Below, piece by piece: positions 31,962 to 40,632 of a stretch of DNA of 64,000 bases. Source of the DNA: G963667975 sp963677395 (GTDB taxonomy: Bacteria > Bacteroidota > Bacteroidia > Bacteroidales > G963667975). The notes beneath the pieces are model-generated. The model searched no databases. It saw only the letters and a program-made list of their open reading frames with translations, and was not told where the DNA came from. The DNA lies in the NCBI GenBank assembly GCA_963677395.2, contig OY781965.2:3224001-3288000 (forward strand), read 5' to 3'. The translations under genes and the position numbers were made by a program. The first letter of the stretch is position 1; every line of letters starts with the position of its first letter.

Positions 31962-33737
31962 TTACATCTTTTCAGGAACATCCACTCCAAGTAATTTCAT
32001 GGCTTTAGCCAATACTCTTGCAGTGGTTGAGCTGAGCATTAAGCGGAACGAACGCAGGGTTTCGTCCTGCTCTTTCAATACCGGAATATCCTGATAGAAA
32101 CTGTTATATTCCTTGGCTAATTCGAAAACGTAGTTTGCAATCAATGCAGGGCTAAACGTACGGCCGGCCTCTGCTACAATTTGCGGAAATTCATAGAGTA
32201 AACGGGTAATATTGCGCTCTTTCAGATGTAATTCGGAAGGTAATGTATCGGTCGGCTCGTTGATTTCTGCACGACGAAGTATTGAACAAATACGGGCATG
32301 GGTATATTGAATAAATGGACCTGTATTTCCATTAAAATCAATAGATTCTGTTGGATTGAAGAGCATATTTTTCACAGGGTCAACTTTCAGGATAAAGTAT
32401 TTTAAGGCACCCATTGCCAGCATATAATAGAGCTGTTCTGCTTCGTTGCTTTCAAAGTCATCGAGCTTACCCAACTCCATGCTGATTTCTTTGGCAGTAT
32501 TTTTCATCTCTTCCATCAAATCATCGGCATCCACTACGGTTCCTTCACGAGATTTCATTTTCCCTTCAGGTAATTCAACCATTCCGTATGAAAGGTGATG
32601 AATACCTTCAGCCCAACTATATCCCAGTTTTTTTAAAATGGTTTTTAGTGCATCAAAATGGTAATTCTGCTCATTTCCAACTACATAAATCATTGTATCA
32701 GCTACAAATTCATCGTAACGAAGTTTTGCAGTACCCAGATCCTGAGTCATATATACCGAAGTTCCGTCGGAACGTAACAGCAATTTTTCGTCAAGGCCTT
32801 CCAATGTTAAATCAGCCCAAACAGAAGTGTCTTCCTTGCGGAAAAGTGCTTTATCCTCCAGCCCTTTTTCCACAATCTGTTTTCCAAGAAGATATGTATT
32901 GGATTCATAATAGGTCTTATCGAAAGAAATTCCCAGTCGGCTGTAGGTTTTGTCGAAACCATCGTAAACCCAACCATTCATTTTATTCCATAATGATCTG
33001 ATTTCCGGATCATTTTCTTCCCACAGGCGAAGCATTTGCTGGGCTTCTTTCAAAAGCGGAGCATTTTTTCCTGCGTCGTCCCTATCCATTCCATCTGCAA
33101 CAAGCTTCTCTATTTCAGCTTTGTATTCTTTATCAAACACCACGTAATACTTACCAACCAGATGATCTCCTTTCAAACCAGAAGCTTCCGGAGTTTCACC
33201 TTTTCCAAACTTTTGCCATGCCAACATCGATTTACAGATGTGAATTCCACGGTCGTTTACCAAGTTCACCCGAACCACATCATAACGATTGGCTTTCAGA
33301 ATTTCTGACACCGACCAGCCTAGCAGATTGTTACGAATATGCCCTAAATGAAGAGGTTTGTTGGTATTCGGTGAAGAAAACTCCAGCACTACCCGTTTGT
33401 TCAGTCCTGTATTTGTTGTTCCAAAATCTGATTTAAGCGAAGCCTGTTTAAGAAAACAAGTCCAGAAATCAACACTCAGACTCAAATTGAGAAAACCTTT
33501 GATTACATTGAAAGCAACCACTTCGGACATCGTATTACAAATAAGCTCACCCAGTTCGTTCCCAATTTGTTCGGGAGACTTGCGCAATTGTTTTACAAAC
33601 GGGAAGACTACCAGCGTAAAATCACCGTCAAATTCACGACGGGTTTTCTGAATTTGTATCTGACTTGCAGCAACTTCCTGACCATAATGTGAACGTATCA
33701 GTTCAACGGTAACCTGAATGAGTTTTTCTTCGAACAT
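31962..33737 (-). CDS. argS: Arginyl-tRNA synthetase
   Basis: 591 aa from the ATG at 33735-33737 (MFEEKLIQV). A longer frame starting at 33761 would begin inside the -7 box and is rejected. Class I synthetase: N-terminal additional domain for the tRNA D-loop, HIGH-like motif NKPLHLGHIRNN, KMSKS-like KMKSREGTVV, and a C-terminal anticodon-binding helical domain ending VDVPEKM. It charges tRNA-Arg in the cytosol. Confidence 0.96.
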   Translation of the reverse strand: MFEEKLIQVTVELIRSHYGQEVAASQIQIQKTRREFDGDFTLVVFPFVKQLRKSPEQIGNELGELICNTMSEVVAFNVIKGFLNLSLSVDFWTCFLKQASLKSDFGTTNTGLNKRVVLEFSSPNTNKPLHLGHIRNNLLGWSVSEILKANRYDVVRVNLVNDRGIHICKSMLAWQKFGKGETPEASGLKGDHLVGKYYVVFDKEYKAEIEKLVADGMDRDDAGKNAPLLKEAQQMLRLWEENDPEIRSLWNKMNGWVYDGFDKTYSRLGISFDKTYYESNTYLLGKQIVEKGLEDKALFRKEDTSVWADLTLEGLDEKLLLRSDGTSVYMTQDLGTAKLRYDEFVADTMIYVVGNEQNYHFDALKTILKKLGYSWAEGIHHLSYGMVELPEGKMKSREGTVVDADDLMEEMKNTAKEISMELGKLDDFESNEAEQLYYMLAMGALKYFILKVDPVKNMLFNPTESIDFNGNTGPFIQYTHARICSILRRAEINEPTDTLPSELHLKERNITRLLYEFPQIVAEAGRTFSPALIANYVFELAKEYNSFYQDIPVLKEQDETLRSFRLMLSSTTARVLAKAMKLLGVDVPEKM

Positions 33738-33758
33738 GCTCTGAGAATTTAAAGAGTG

Positions 33759-33766
33759 CAAAGGTA
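33759..33766 (-). promoter_or_regulatory. -7 promoter element of argS
   Basis: TACCTTTG on the minus strand, 21 bases before the chosen argS start. Confidence 0.65.
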
Positions 33767-33861
33767 AGAAAAGAAGACAGAAGTAAGAAGCAGGAAATAC
33801 ATCAACCGCTAAGAAAACAAGTGATTAATTATCAATATTTTATAAAAATAAAGCTCATTAT

Positions 33862-34245
33862 CTACTTCCAAACTACATGAACCATCTGGTTTCCCAGATA
33901 GGTAGCCGTAATACCCAGAAACACACTAAGTCCGGCATACAAAGCCAGATGCAAAAAATTCCCATCTTTCAGTAAAGACAGGTTTTCATGGGCAAAGGTT
34001 GAGAATGTGGTAAAACCTCCACAAAAACCTACCGTCAAAAACATTCGCCATTCCGAAGTCAAAAATTGACTTTTTTCCGAAATACCATAAAAAAGGCCAA
34101 TCAGAAAACAACCAAGTATATTGACCCAAAAGGTTCCATACGGAAAGGAAGAGAGATAGTTGTTTTGTACAAATTTAGCCAACAAATAACGGGATACCCC
34201 ACCAAAAAAACTTCCTGAACCGATGATAAACAGAACTTTGTACAT
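33862..34245 (-). CDS. crcB: Fluoride channel CrcB/Fluc
   Basis: 127 aa with four membrane helices. Dual-topology homodimeric channel that exports fluoride. Signatures: GSGSFFGGVSRYLLAKF, FPYGTFWVNILGCFLIGL, GFCGGFTTFSTFAHEN (the Phe-box and Na+-site region). A -7 box lies only 17 bases upstream, so the leader is too short for a fluoride riboswitch. Confidence 0.94.
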   Translation of the reverse strand: MYKVLFIIGSGSFFGGVSRYLLAKFVQNNYLSSFPYGTFWVNILGCFLIGLFYGISEKSQFLTSEWRMFLTVGFCGGFTTFSTFAHENLSLLKDGNFLHLALYAGLSVFLGITATYLGNQMVHVVWK

Positions 34246-34262
34246 ACATTTAAATTCTTCGG

Positions 34263-34270
34263 CAAAGGTA
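34263..34270 (-). promoter_or_regulatory. -7 promoter element of crcB
   Basis: TACCTTTG on the minus strand, matching TAnnTTTG. Confidence 0.6.
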
Positions 34271-34336
34271 AGGATTCAAATTAAAAATATCATATCCGAA
34301 AGTTTAATAATCAATCCGAATACTCCATAAACATCA

Positions 34337-34344
34337 TATATTTG
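34337..34344 (+). promoter_or_regulatory. -7 promoter element of the acyltransferase gene
   Basis: TATATTTG, matching TAnnTTTG, ~70 bases before the start codon; divergent from the crcB promoter. Confidence 0.55.
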
Positions 34345-34414
34345 CAAACACTAATTAATAATTTAATTCTTCAATTAATAATATCTACTATCCCCAATAA
34401 GCGCATCTACTACA

Positions 34415-35578
34415 ATGACTCCATATAATCCAATTTTCGCCATCATTATCTTCATAATTGCTTATTATTCAGCTTATTTAATACAGAGAAGATTTAAATT
34501 AACTACTCCTGAAGGCCGTTTTGAAGGAATTGATGGGCTTAGAGGATTTTTAGCATTGGGAGTATTCATACATCATTCAACTCTTTGGTTTCATTTTTTA
34601 CATGAAAACAAATGGGAATCCCTTTCTTCTAACTTTTTTAATCAGCTTGGGCAATCAACGGTAGCTTTGTTCTTCATGATTACAAGTTTTCTGTTCATCT
34701 CTAAATTAATAAATTCAGAAAAAAAAGGCTACGACTGGAAAGCGTATTTTATTTCCCGTTTTTTTCGATTAACTCCTATGTATTTGCTTGCTGTTATGAT
34801 TATTATTATTTCTGTAATGTTTATTACACATTGGAAGTTAAGTACCGGAGGAATAGCATTATTAGATACTATTGGGAAATGGGTGTCTTTCACAATTTTT
34901 GGAATGCCATACATAAATAATGAAGCACTTACTCCTTTTGTAATTGCGGGTGTTGTGTGGTCGTTACCATACGAATGGCTCTTTTATTTTTGCTTGCCAA
35001 TAATATCACTATTTCTAGTTCGTAAAAAGCCAAGTTTGCTTACTTTAATATGTAGTATCGGATTTATTATTGCATTTACTTATTTTCACGGATATTACAT
35101 TTATCATCTGCTTTGTTTTATCGGGGGAGGAATTGCTCCATTTCTGCTCAAATACACAAAAATATCAAGTATTATTGAGAAACCTCTTTTCAACATAGCT
35201 TCAATTATTAGCTTATTATCAATAGGTTTATTTAACAAAGCAGATAATTGGATCTGTATTTTAATCATAACCTTACTATTTACACTTATTGCAACTGGAA
35301 ATACAATTTTTGGATTACTTAAAAATAATACACTTAAGTTTTTAGGAGAAATATGTTACACAACCTACCTGTTTCATGGCATCATATTATTTTCCTTTTT
35401 TTACTTTGTATTTGGGTTTGATTATATACGAAGCTTAACCCCTGTTCAGTATTGCACAACAATTTTTTGGATAACTCCCATTGTTGTCATCATAAGCATA
35501 TTAGGATTCCGATTCATTGAAAAACCCTTTATGGAACTGGCAAAAAGATTATCAATAAAAGCCAATAATGGAAATTGA
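34415..35578 (+). CDS. Membrane acyltransferase 3 (OafA/NodX type)
   Basis: 387 aa with about ten hydrophobic helices. Family motif GIDGLRGFLALGVFIHHS contains the conserved RGxxALxVxxxH pattern with the catalytic His in the second position of IHHS. SRFFRLTPMYLLAV is the conserved Arg-rich loop. Such enzymes O-acetylate extracellular glycans using cytosolic acetyl-CoA. The gene stands alone between crcB and a convergent hydrolase gene. It is notably AT-rich with Ile/Asn-rich codons compared with its neighbours, which can signal transfer. Confidence 0.87.
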   Translation: MTPYNPIFAIIIFIIAYYSAYLIQRRFKLTTPEGRFEGIDGLRGFLALGVFIHHSTLWFHFLHENKWESLSSNFFNQLGQSTVALFFMITSFLFISKLINSEKKGYDWKAYFISRFFRLTPMYLLAVMIIIISVMFITHWKLSTGGIALLDTIGKWVSFTIFGMPYINNEALTPFVIAGVVWSLPYEWLFYFCLPIISLFLVRKKPSLLTLICSIGFIIAFTYFHGYYIYHLLCFIGGGIAPFLLKYTKISSIIEKPLFNIASIISLLSIGLFNKADNWICILIITLLFTLIATGNTIFGLLKNNTLKFLGEICYTTYLFHGIILFSFFYFVFGFDYIRSLTPVQYCTTIFWITPIVVIISILGFRFIEKPFMELAKRLSIKANNGN

Positions 35579-35587
35579 TTTCTACTA

Positions 35588-36904
35588 CTATTTCCTTAAA
35601 ACAGTACATTTTGCCGTATAAATTTTTTCACCTTCTTTATTGTATAATAAAACCACATAAATACCATTATCTAATTCATTTACAGCTATTTTAGATTGAT
35701 TACACAAATCATTCCGAAGTACTCTGCCTGTTATATCCATAATTGCAAATGACCTGACTCTGAAATCAATATCCTTTATTTCAATATAATCAGAGGATGG
35801 ATTGGGAAAAACAGCGATTTTGGAAATCTGATTTTCTTCTACAGTACTCGTATTCATTACTGCATTTAAACGAGTCCATAGCTCCGAATCGAACGAAGAA
35901 AGCGCATAAAGCGACGAGCCGGACGCATCCCCCATCCGTACAACAACAAGTTTTTGAGAGGGAACAACATAGAGTTTCTGGTCGTTTTTACCCAAAGCTG
36001 CTATTAAATCATCGGGAGCAGGAGGAATTAAATCAGTAAAAAACTCGAATTGCGATTGAGGCAACATATAACTTCCTTTCCCATTCAGCCACCAAAGGTA
36101 CCCATACGAATTATTAATGTTTTGCGATGTTTGGGTCATTTGCTGGAAATAATTCTGATCGTGCAACAAAGTATCTGTATTCCAAACTCCTTTATTGAGT
36201 ATTAATAACCCAAATCGAGCCATGGTTCTGGCTGTGCTATAAAAAGTCTGGTCATAATTTACCTTAAACCATAATCCTGACATTCCGGTTTTAACATTCA
36301 GATTCTGAAGTGTATAAAGATTCAATGTTTTATTTGTAGCCACTTCTAAAACATTAGAAAGCAATGTGTAAGCTGCATTATGGTAAGCCCAGCGGCTTCC
36401 AGCATCAGCCAAATATTGCAAACAGGTATCCAGTGTACAATGGTCATCCTGAACGCCGTCATCTAATCCTGTAGTCATGGTTAACTGATGCCGGATCGTA
36501 ATTTTGTTTTCCTTCAACAAAGGAGCAGCCGTCCAATGCGCTCCCAGATATTTCGAGGTTGTATCGCTAATCGACAGATAGCCATCTTCCTGAGCTTTAC
36601 CAACCAAAAAAGCGGTAAGTGTTTTAGCTGCTGAAGCCCAATACCAAATACTATCTCTTTCGAAAGCACCAAAATACTTTTCCATAATTATTTTCCCGTC
36701 TTTCAAAATCAGAAAAGCTTTGGTATGTTTTTGCTCCAAAAACTGATACAGAGTATCTCTGGCAATTGAATTCCACCCTTGAGCACTAAAACTAACTGTA
36801 TCCCAATTAGTTCCAGTTAAAGGAGGAAAATATAGTGACTGCGAATTTACCGGAAATATGGCTGTTGAAAATAACAATAGCAAGGCAAACAAATACTTTT
36901 TCAT
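35588..36904 (-). CDS. Serine hydrolase (beta-lactamase class C/PBP4* fold) with T9SS sorting domain
   Basis: 438 aa. Signal peptide at 1-21 (LFALLLLFSTAIFPVNSQS). The catalytic SxxK motif is S91-A-A-K94 in YWASAAKTLTAFL and the second motif is Y-x-N in YHNAAYTLL near 175. An HxG-like third motif is not clear. The last ~75 residues are a T9SS type A domain (IAVFPNPSSDYIEI, AIMDITGRVL, GIYVVLLY). It should be an exported esterase or peptidase-like enzyme on the cell surface. Substrate unknown; a true beta-lactamase is unlikely. Confidence 0.87.
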   Translation of the reverse strand: MKKYLFALLLLFSTAIFPVNSQSLYFPPLTGTNWDTVSFSAQGWNSIARDTLYQFLEQKHTKAFLILKDGKIIMEKYFGAFERDSIWYWASAAKTLTAFLVGKAQEDGYLSISDTTSKYLGAHWTAAPLLKENKITIRHQLTMTTGLDDGVQDDHCTLDTCLQYLADAGSRWAYHNAAYTLLSNVLEVATNKTLNLYTLQNLNVKTGMSGLWFKVNYDQTFYSTARTMARFGLLILNKGVWNTDTLLHDQNYFQQMTQTSQNINNSYGYLWWLNGKGSYMLPQSQFEFFTDLIPPAPDDLIAALGKNDQKLYVVPSQKLVVVRMGDASGSSLYALSSFDSELWTRLNAVMNTSTVEENQISKIAVFPNPSSDYIEIKDIDFRVRSFAIMDITGRVLRNDLCNQSKIAVNELDNGIYVVLLYNKEGEKIYTAKCTVLRK

Positions 36905-37114
36905 TCTGATGTTATTAAAATACTGAACTAAGATCTTCGAAATGTAAAAAGGTTTAATATTTCAAAAATACACAGAAGCCTTTATTCATAACAAAATACA
37001 TTAAGAAAAAAATAACAGTTATTGTACCGAAGGAAATCAGGCTTCTAAGTGTCTAATTAAAGATATTACTATTGTTATTCCAAAATCACTATATTATTTA
37101 TTCAATCACACCCA

Positions 37115-39583
37115 ATGAGATTACATCTAGCCATCTTATTATCAGTACTATCTATTACTTTATTTGCACAAAAACACAATGCCCCGGGTATAACTCCAGA
37201 ATTCAGATCAGGCGAAATTAAAGGAAAAGTTATTGATCAAGCAACCTCTCAACCCGTAGAGTATGCAAACATTATTTTACTGAAAACCAAAGACAGCTCA
37301 ATGGTTTCCGGAATTATAACCAACAACAAAGGGGAATTTGTACTCGACAAAGTTCCGGCCGGAATTTATTATCTAAAGATCAGCTTTATTGGCTACAAAG
37401 ACCTGAAAACTTCCATTTTCAAGATTACGCCAAATGAGCCTTCAATTAATCTTGGAGAGATTAAATTGACAACAGGAACAAGTAATCTTTCGGGGGTGAA
37501 TATAACTGCCGATAAAAAGCTGATAGAATACACGCTTGATAAAAAAGTAGTAAATGTAGAAAAAAACCTCACCACAGGAGGAGGTACTGCAGTGGATGTA
37601 TTGCAAAACGTACCTTCGGTTCAGGTAGATGACGAAGGGACGGTAAGTTTACGTGGTAGTAGTAATGTGAGTATTTTGATTGACGGAAGGCCTTCTACAC
37701 TGTCGGGAAGCAGTCGTAATGCAATTTTGGAGCAAATTCCCGCAAGCACAATCGAAAGTATTGAAATTATTACCAATCCTTCGGCAAAGTATAACCCGGA
37801 AGGCATGACCGGAATCATCAATATCAGGTTAAAAAAGCGTACTGATACCGGATTAAATGGGAATATATCTCTTTCTTACGGAGTGAAAGATCGCTATAAT
37901 GGCTCGTTGAACCTGAATTACAACAAAGGGAAATTCAACTTTTTCACAGCTATTGATGGTCGCTGGTTTAAAATGCAAGGTTATGGAAATATGTCGCGCA
38001 AGGCTTTTAACGGTGATTCAGTAACTTACGATGACCAACACACGGATAATAACCGTGAAATGATTAATAAAAGTATCAAAGGAGGGTTTGATTATTATAT
38101 TAACAAAAAAAACAGCATTACATTCTCTTACCAGCTCTCTAAAAATAATGCTACACGTAACGGCAACACTTACAATCTTACCCAACGAACAGACCTGCAA
38201 CCAACATTTTATCAAACAAAACTCCTGTCGGAACCCGAAGATAATACCGAACATGTTTTCACACTTTTCTACAAACGAAATTTCAACAAACCCAAACAAG
38301 AATTAACTGCTGACATTTCGTACCGGTTAAATAATTTTGATGAAGAAGAAAACTATACAACTGATATTGATTCATTTGCATCCGGAGTTTATTTTCCTTA
38401 TTCTCTTTTTACCCAAAAAACGCATACAGATGGAAATAATAAGCAATTGAATACTCAACTCAATTACATCCACCCGTTGAACGATAAAATGAAAATAGAA
38501 GGTGGTTACCATGCAATTGTACGTTATGTTGACAGCGATTTTCATTTTTATGACCTTAACTCAAATTCATGGACTTTAGATCCTTTGAAAAACAATCATT
38601 TTGCTTATACAGAGAATATTCAGGCATTGTATGCAATGTATTCATCCGAATGGAAGAAATTCTCATTCCAGCTTGGAGGTCGCTTGGAACAGGCGCTTAC
38701 TACGGCCGAACAGAAAACGGACGGAAAAGAGTACAAGAACAACTATATGAGCTTCTATCCCTCCGTACATATTTCGTATAAACTGCCGAAAGACAATGAA
38801 ATGCAACTGAGCTACAGTCGCAGGGTAAGCCGTCCTGATTTTCATTCACTCAATCCGTTCCGCGATTACGATGATGTTTGGATGGTTAGCTATGGAAATC
38901 CGTCACTAAAGCCAGAATACACTAATTCTTTTGAGTTGGGGCATACTAAATACTGGAAAAAGACTAGTCTATATACCAATGTGTATTATCGTTTTATGAA
39001 CAATATTATCCGTCGTTACAGCTTTGTGGACGCAAATGGGATTACTAATTCAACATCCATGAATCTATCCACAGGAAAAGCCTATGGTGTTGATTTTGTT
39101 TTGGATCATGAAATATTAAAGGGGTGGAAAAGCAACATTAGTTTCAGTTATTTTCGTACGATAATTGACGGTTCAAATGTTGAAAGCGGGCTTGAATCAG
39201 ACAATTATAGCTGGACATCAAAGCTTAATTCAACGATGAACCTCCCATGGGGAATCAATTTGCAACTCAATGTAAATTATCGGGGTCCGATTGTAACACC
39301 ACAAGGTGAAATCAAAGAAATGTATTTTGCAGATATTGCTGCCAAAAAGAATATTTTAAAAGAGCGTGGTTCTATATCTGTTCGTTTAAGTGATATGTTT
39401 AATACTCAAAAATTCAGAGTAACAAACAATGGAACAAATTACGAATCGGAAATGACCCGTAAACGTACATCTCAGCTACTATTTATCACATTCACTTACA
39501 AAATTAACGGAGGAATAAAACAGCGTCCGGCACGTAAGCAAAATGATAGCAATGAACGAAGCGGGGAAGACTATGATATGTAA
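37115..39583 (+). CDS. Outer-membrane beta-barrel receptor (TonB-dependent-like, OMP_b-brl_3)
   Basis: 822 aa. Signal peptide, then a carboxypeptidase-regulatory-like domain (~30-115: GEIKGKVIDQATSQPVEYAN, NKGEFVLDKVPAGIYYLKIS). A plug domain follows (VDVLQNVPSVQVDDEGTVSLRGSSNVSILIDGRP split across ~155-200, and IESIEIITNPSAKYNPEGMTGIINI). The rest is a large beta-barrel with alternating aromatic strands ending LLFITFTYKI plus a hydrophilic tail. This family is TonB-receptor-like but lacks a TonB box. The ligand is unknown; no SusD partner is adjacent. A strong terminator follows. Confidence 0.9.
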   Translation: MRLHLAILLSVLSITLFAQKHNAPGITPEFRSGEIKGKVIDQATSQPVEYANIILLKTKDSSMVSGIITNNKGEFVLDKVPAGIYYLKISFIGYKDLKTSIFKITPNEPSINLGEIKLTTGTSNLSGVNITADKKLIEYTLDKKVVNVEKNLTTGGGTAVDVLQNVPSVQVDDEGTVSLRGSSNVSILIDGRPSTLSGSSRNAILEQIPASTIESIEIITNPSAKYNPEGMTGIINIRLKKRTDTGLNGNISLSYGVKDRYNGSLNLNYNKGKFNFFTAIDGRWFKMQGYGNMSRKAFNGDSVTYDDQHTDNNREMINKSIKGGFDYYINKKNSITFSYQLSKNNATRNGNTYNLTQRTDLQPTFYQTKLLSEPEDNTEHVFTLFYKRNFNKPKQELTADISYRLNNFDEEENYTTDIDSFASGVYFPYSLFTQKTHTDGNNKQLNTQLNYIHPLNDKMKIEGGYHAIVRYVDSDFHFYDLNSNSWTLDPLKNNHFAYTENIQALYAMYSSEWKKFSFQLGGRLEQALTTAEQKTDGKEYKNNYMSFYPSVHISYKLPKDNEMQLSYSRRVSRPDFHSLNPFRDYDDVWMVSYGNPSLKPEYTNSFELGHTKYWKKTSLYTNVYYRFMNNIIRRYSFVDANGITNSTSMNLSTGKAYGVDFVLDHEILKGWKSNISFSYFRTIIDGSNVESGLESDNYSWTSKLNSTMNLPWGINLQLNVNYRGPIVTPQGEIKEMYFADIAAKKNILKERGSISVRLSDMFNTQKFRVTNNGTNYESEMTRKRTSQLLFITFTYKINGGIKQRPARKQNDSNERSGEDYDM

Positions 39584-39598
39584 TCATAACTTCAGCAT

Positions 39599-39640
39599 AA
39601 AAAGAGGCTTACTGATTTCATTTAGTAAGCCTCTTTTTAT
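39599..39640 (+). terminator. Rho-independent terminator of the outer-membrane receptor gene
   Basis: A 15-bp perfect stem, ending AGAGGCTTACT on the left and starting AGTAAGCCTCT on the right, with a ten-base loop and T-rich tail. Confidence 0.9.
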
Positions 39641-39826
39641 TTTAAACATTAAAACAAATTACGCATTAGAAATAAAAAGTGAATTTAAAAAACGCTTAAA
39701 ACCCTTACGTGACAATAGATTTAGATGTTTTTTTATCTAGAAAAACACACAAATAAATCAATATAAATCAGGCGTTTGAATATTACTATTTCTCTATTGC
39801 GTAATTTGGGTTAAAAATACTTCTTT

Positions 39827-40261
39827 TTATTTTGTTCCCCATGCTTGTTCATTCCAAATATGGAATGTATTATTTCCTATTGGTTGCCAAAATGTCACAT
39901 AACCCGTTCCTGATGAATGGCAATTACCTTGATATTGGTAAGGTGTTTGAGATACAGTCTGATTTAAATTTGATTGACTAAAATTTGTTGTTGAAGCACT
40001 AAATTCAACACTTACAATGCTATACTTTCTAGGGATTAACAATGAAAAAGTATGTGATTGACCTGCTGCTATTATAGCTGACTGCGTTGAATTGAAAGAA
40101 TTACTTCCATCTGTATATACATACGAGGCACTTACTGTATAGCTACAATCACCATACATAAAAACAGGAGAGCCGTTTGTTACTGTGTAAGAAACTTGAG
40201 CTTGAGAATAATGCATTATTCCCAAAAATAAAATACTTAAAATAATTACTGTTTTTTTCAT
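39827..40261 (-). CDS. Small secreted protein of unknown function
   Basis: 144 aa. Clear signal peptide (MKKTVIILSILFLGIMHYSQA, cleavage before QVSYT). The mature part is rich in Ser, Thr, Asn and aromatic residues, suggesting a beta-sandwich; it has two Cys (GDCSYT and GNCHSS) that may form a disulfide. No T9SS domain, membrane anchor or known motif. Expressed from an AT-rich region between terminators, probably alone. I do not recognise the family. Confidence 0.65.
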   Translation of the reverse strand: MKKTVIILSILFLGIMHYSQAQVSYTVTNGSPVFMYGDCSYTVSASYVYTDGSNSFNSTQSAIIAAGQSHTFSLLIPRKYSIVSVEFSASTTNFSQSNLNQTVSQTPYQYQGNCHSSGTGYVTFWQPIGNNTFHIWNEQAWGTK

Positions 40262-40574
40262 TTTTTAAATAATTTGAAATGAGTACATTTTTATATTAGT
40301 GCAAATGTAATCTAAAACCTTAAATATATTTTACAGCAAAAACACACTTAACTAATAGTCAACATAATTCTATTTTATAACACATATATATAACATAAAT
40401 ACAATTACTTTAAAATCCAGATACGTCAATAGCCATATTTTCTAATAACATTTACTTGAAAATATGAGACTATTGATATTGTTTAGTATTCCCATCATGT
40501 ATTAGCGACTTCTACACATTATATTAGTGATTCTGAGCTTAATCACTGATTCTACAAACAACGGATTTGTAAAT
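40262..40574. other. Gene-free AT-rich stretch
   Basis: About 310 bases upstream of the small secreted protein gene. Nothing recognised apart from the terminator hairpin that follows. Confidence 0.4.
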
Positions 40575-40609
40575 AAAAAGCCGGACTACGTAGCGTAATC
40601 CGGCTTTTT
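40575..40609. terminator. Bidirectional terminator
   Basis: AAAAAGCCGGA at 40575-40585 pairs with TCCGGCTTTTT at 40599-40609 around a 13-base loop; T runs result in both directions. On the minus strand it ends the T9SS Omp28-like gene. Confidence 0.85.
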
Positions 40610-40632
40610 AGCATCATTACATAACCTGAGAA

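Noticed and set aside
34246..34270. Fluoride riboswitch before crcB
   Set aside because: The -7 box leaves a leader of only about 12-15 bases, too short for the aptamer.
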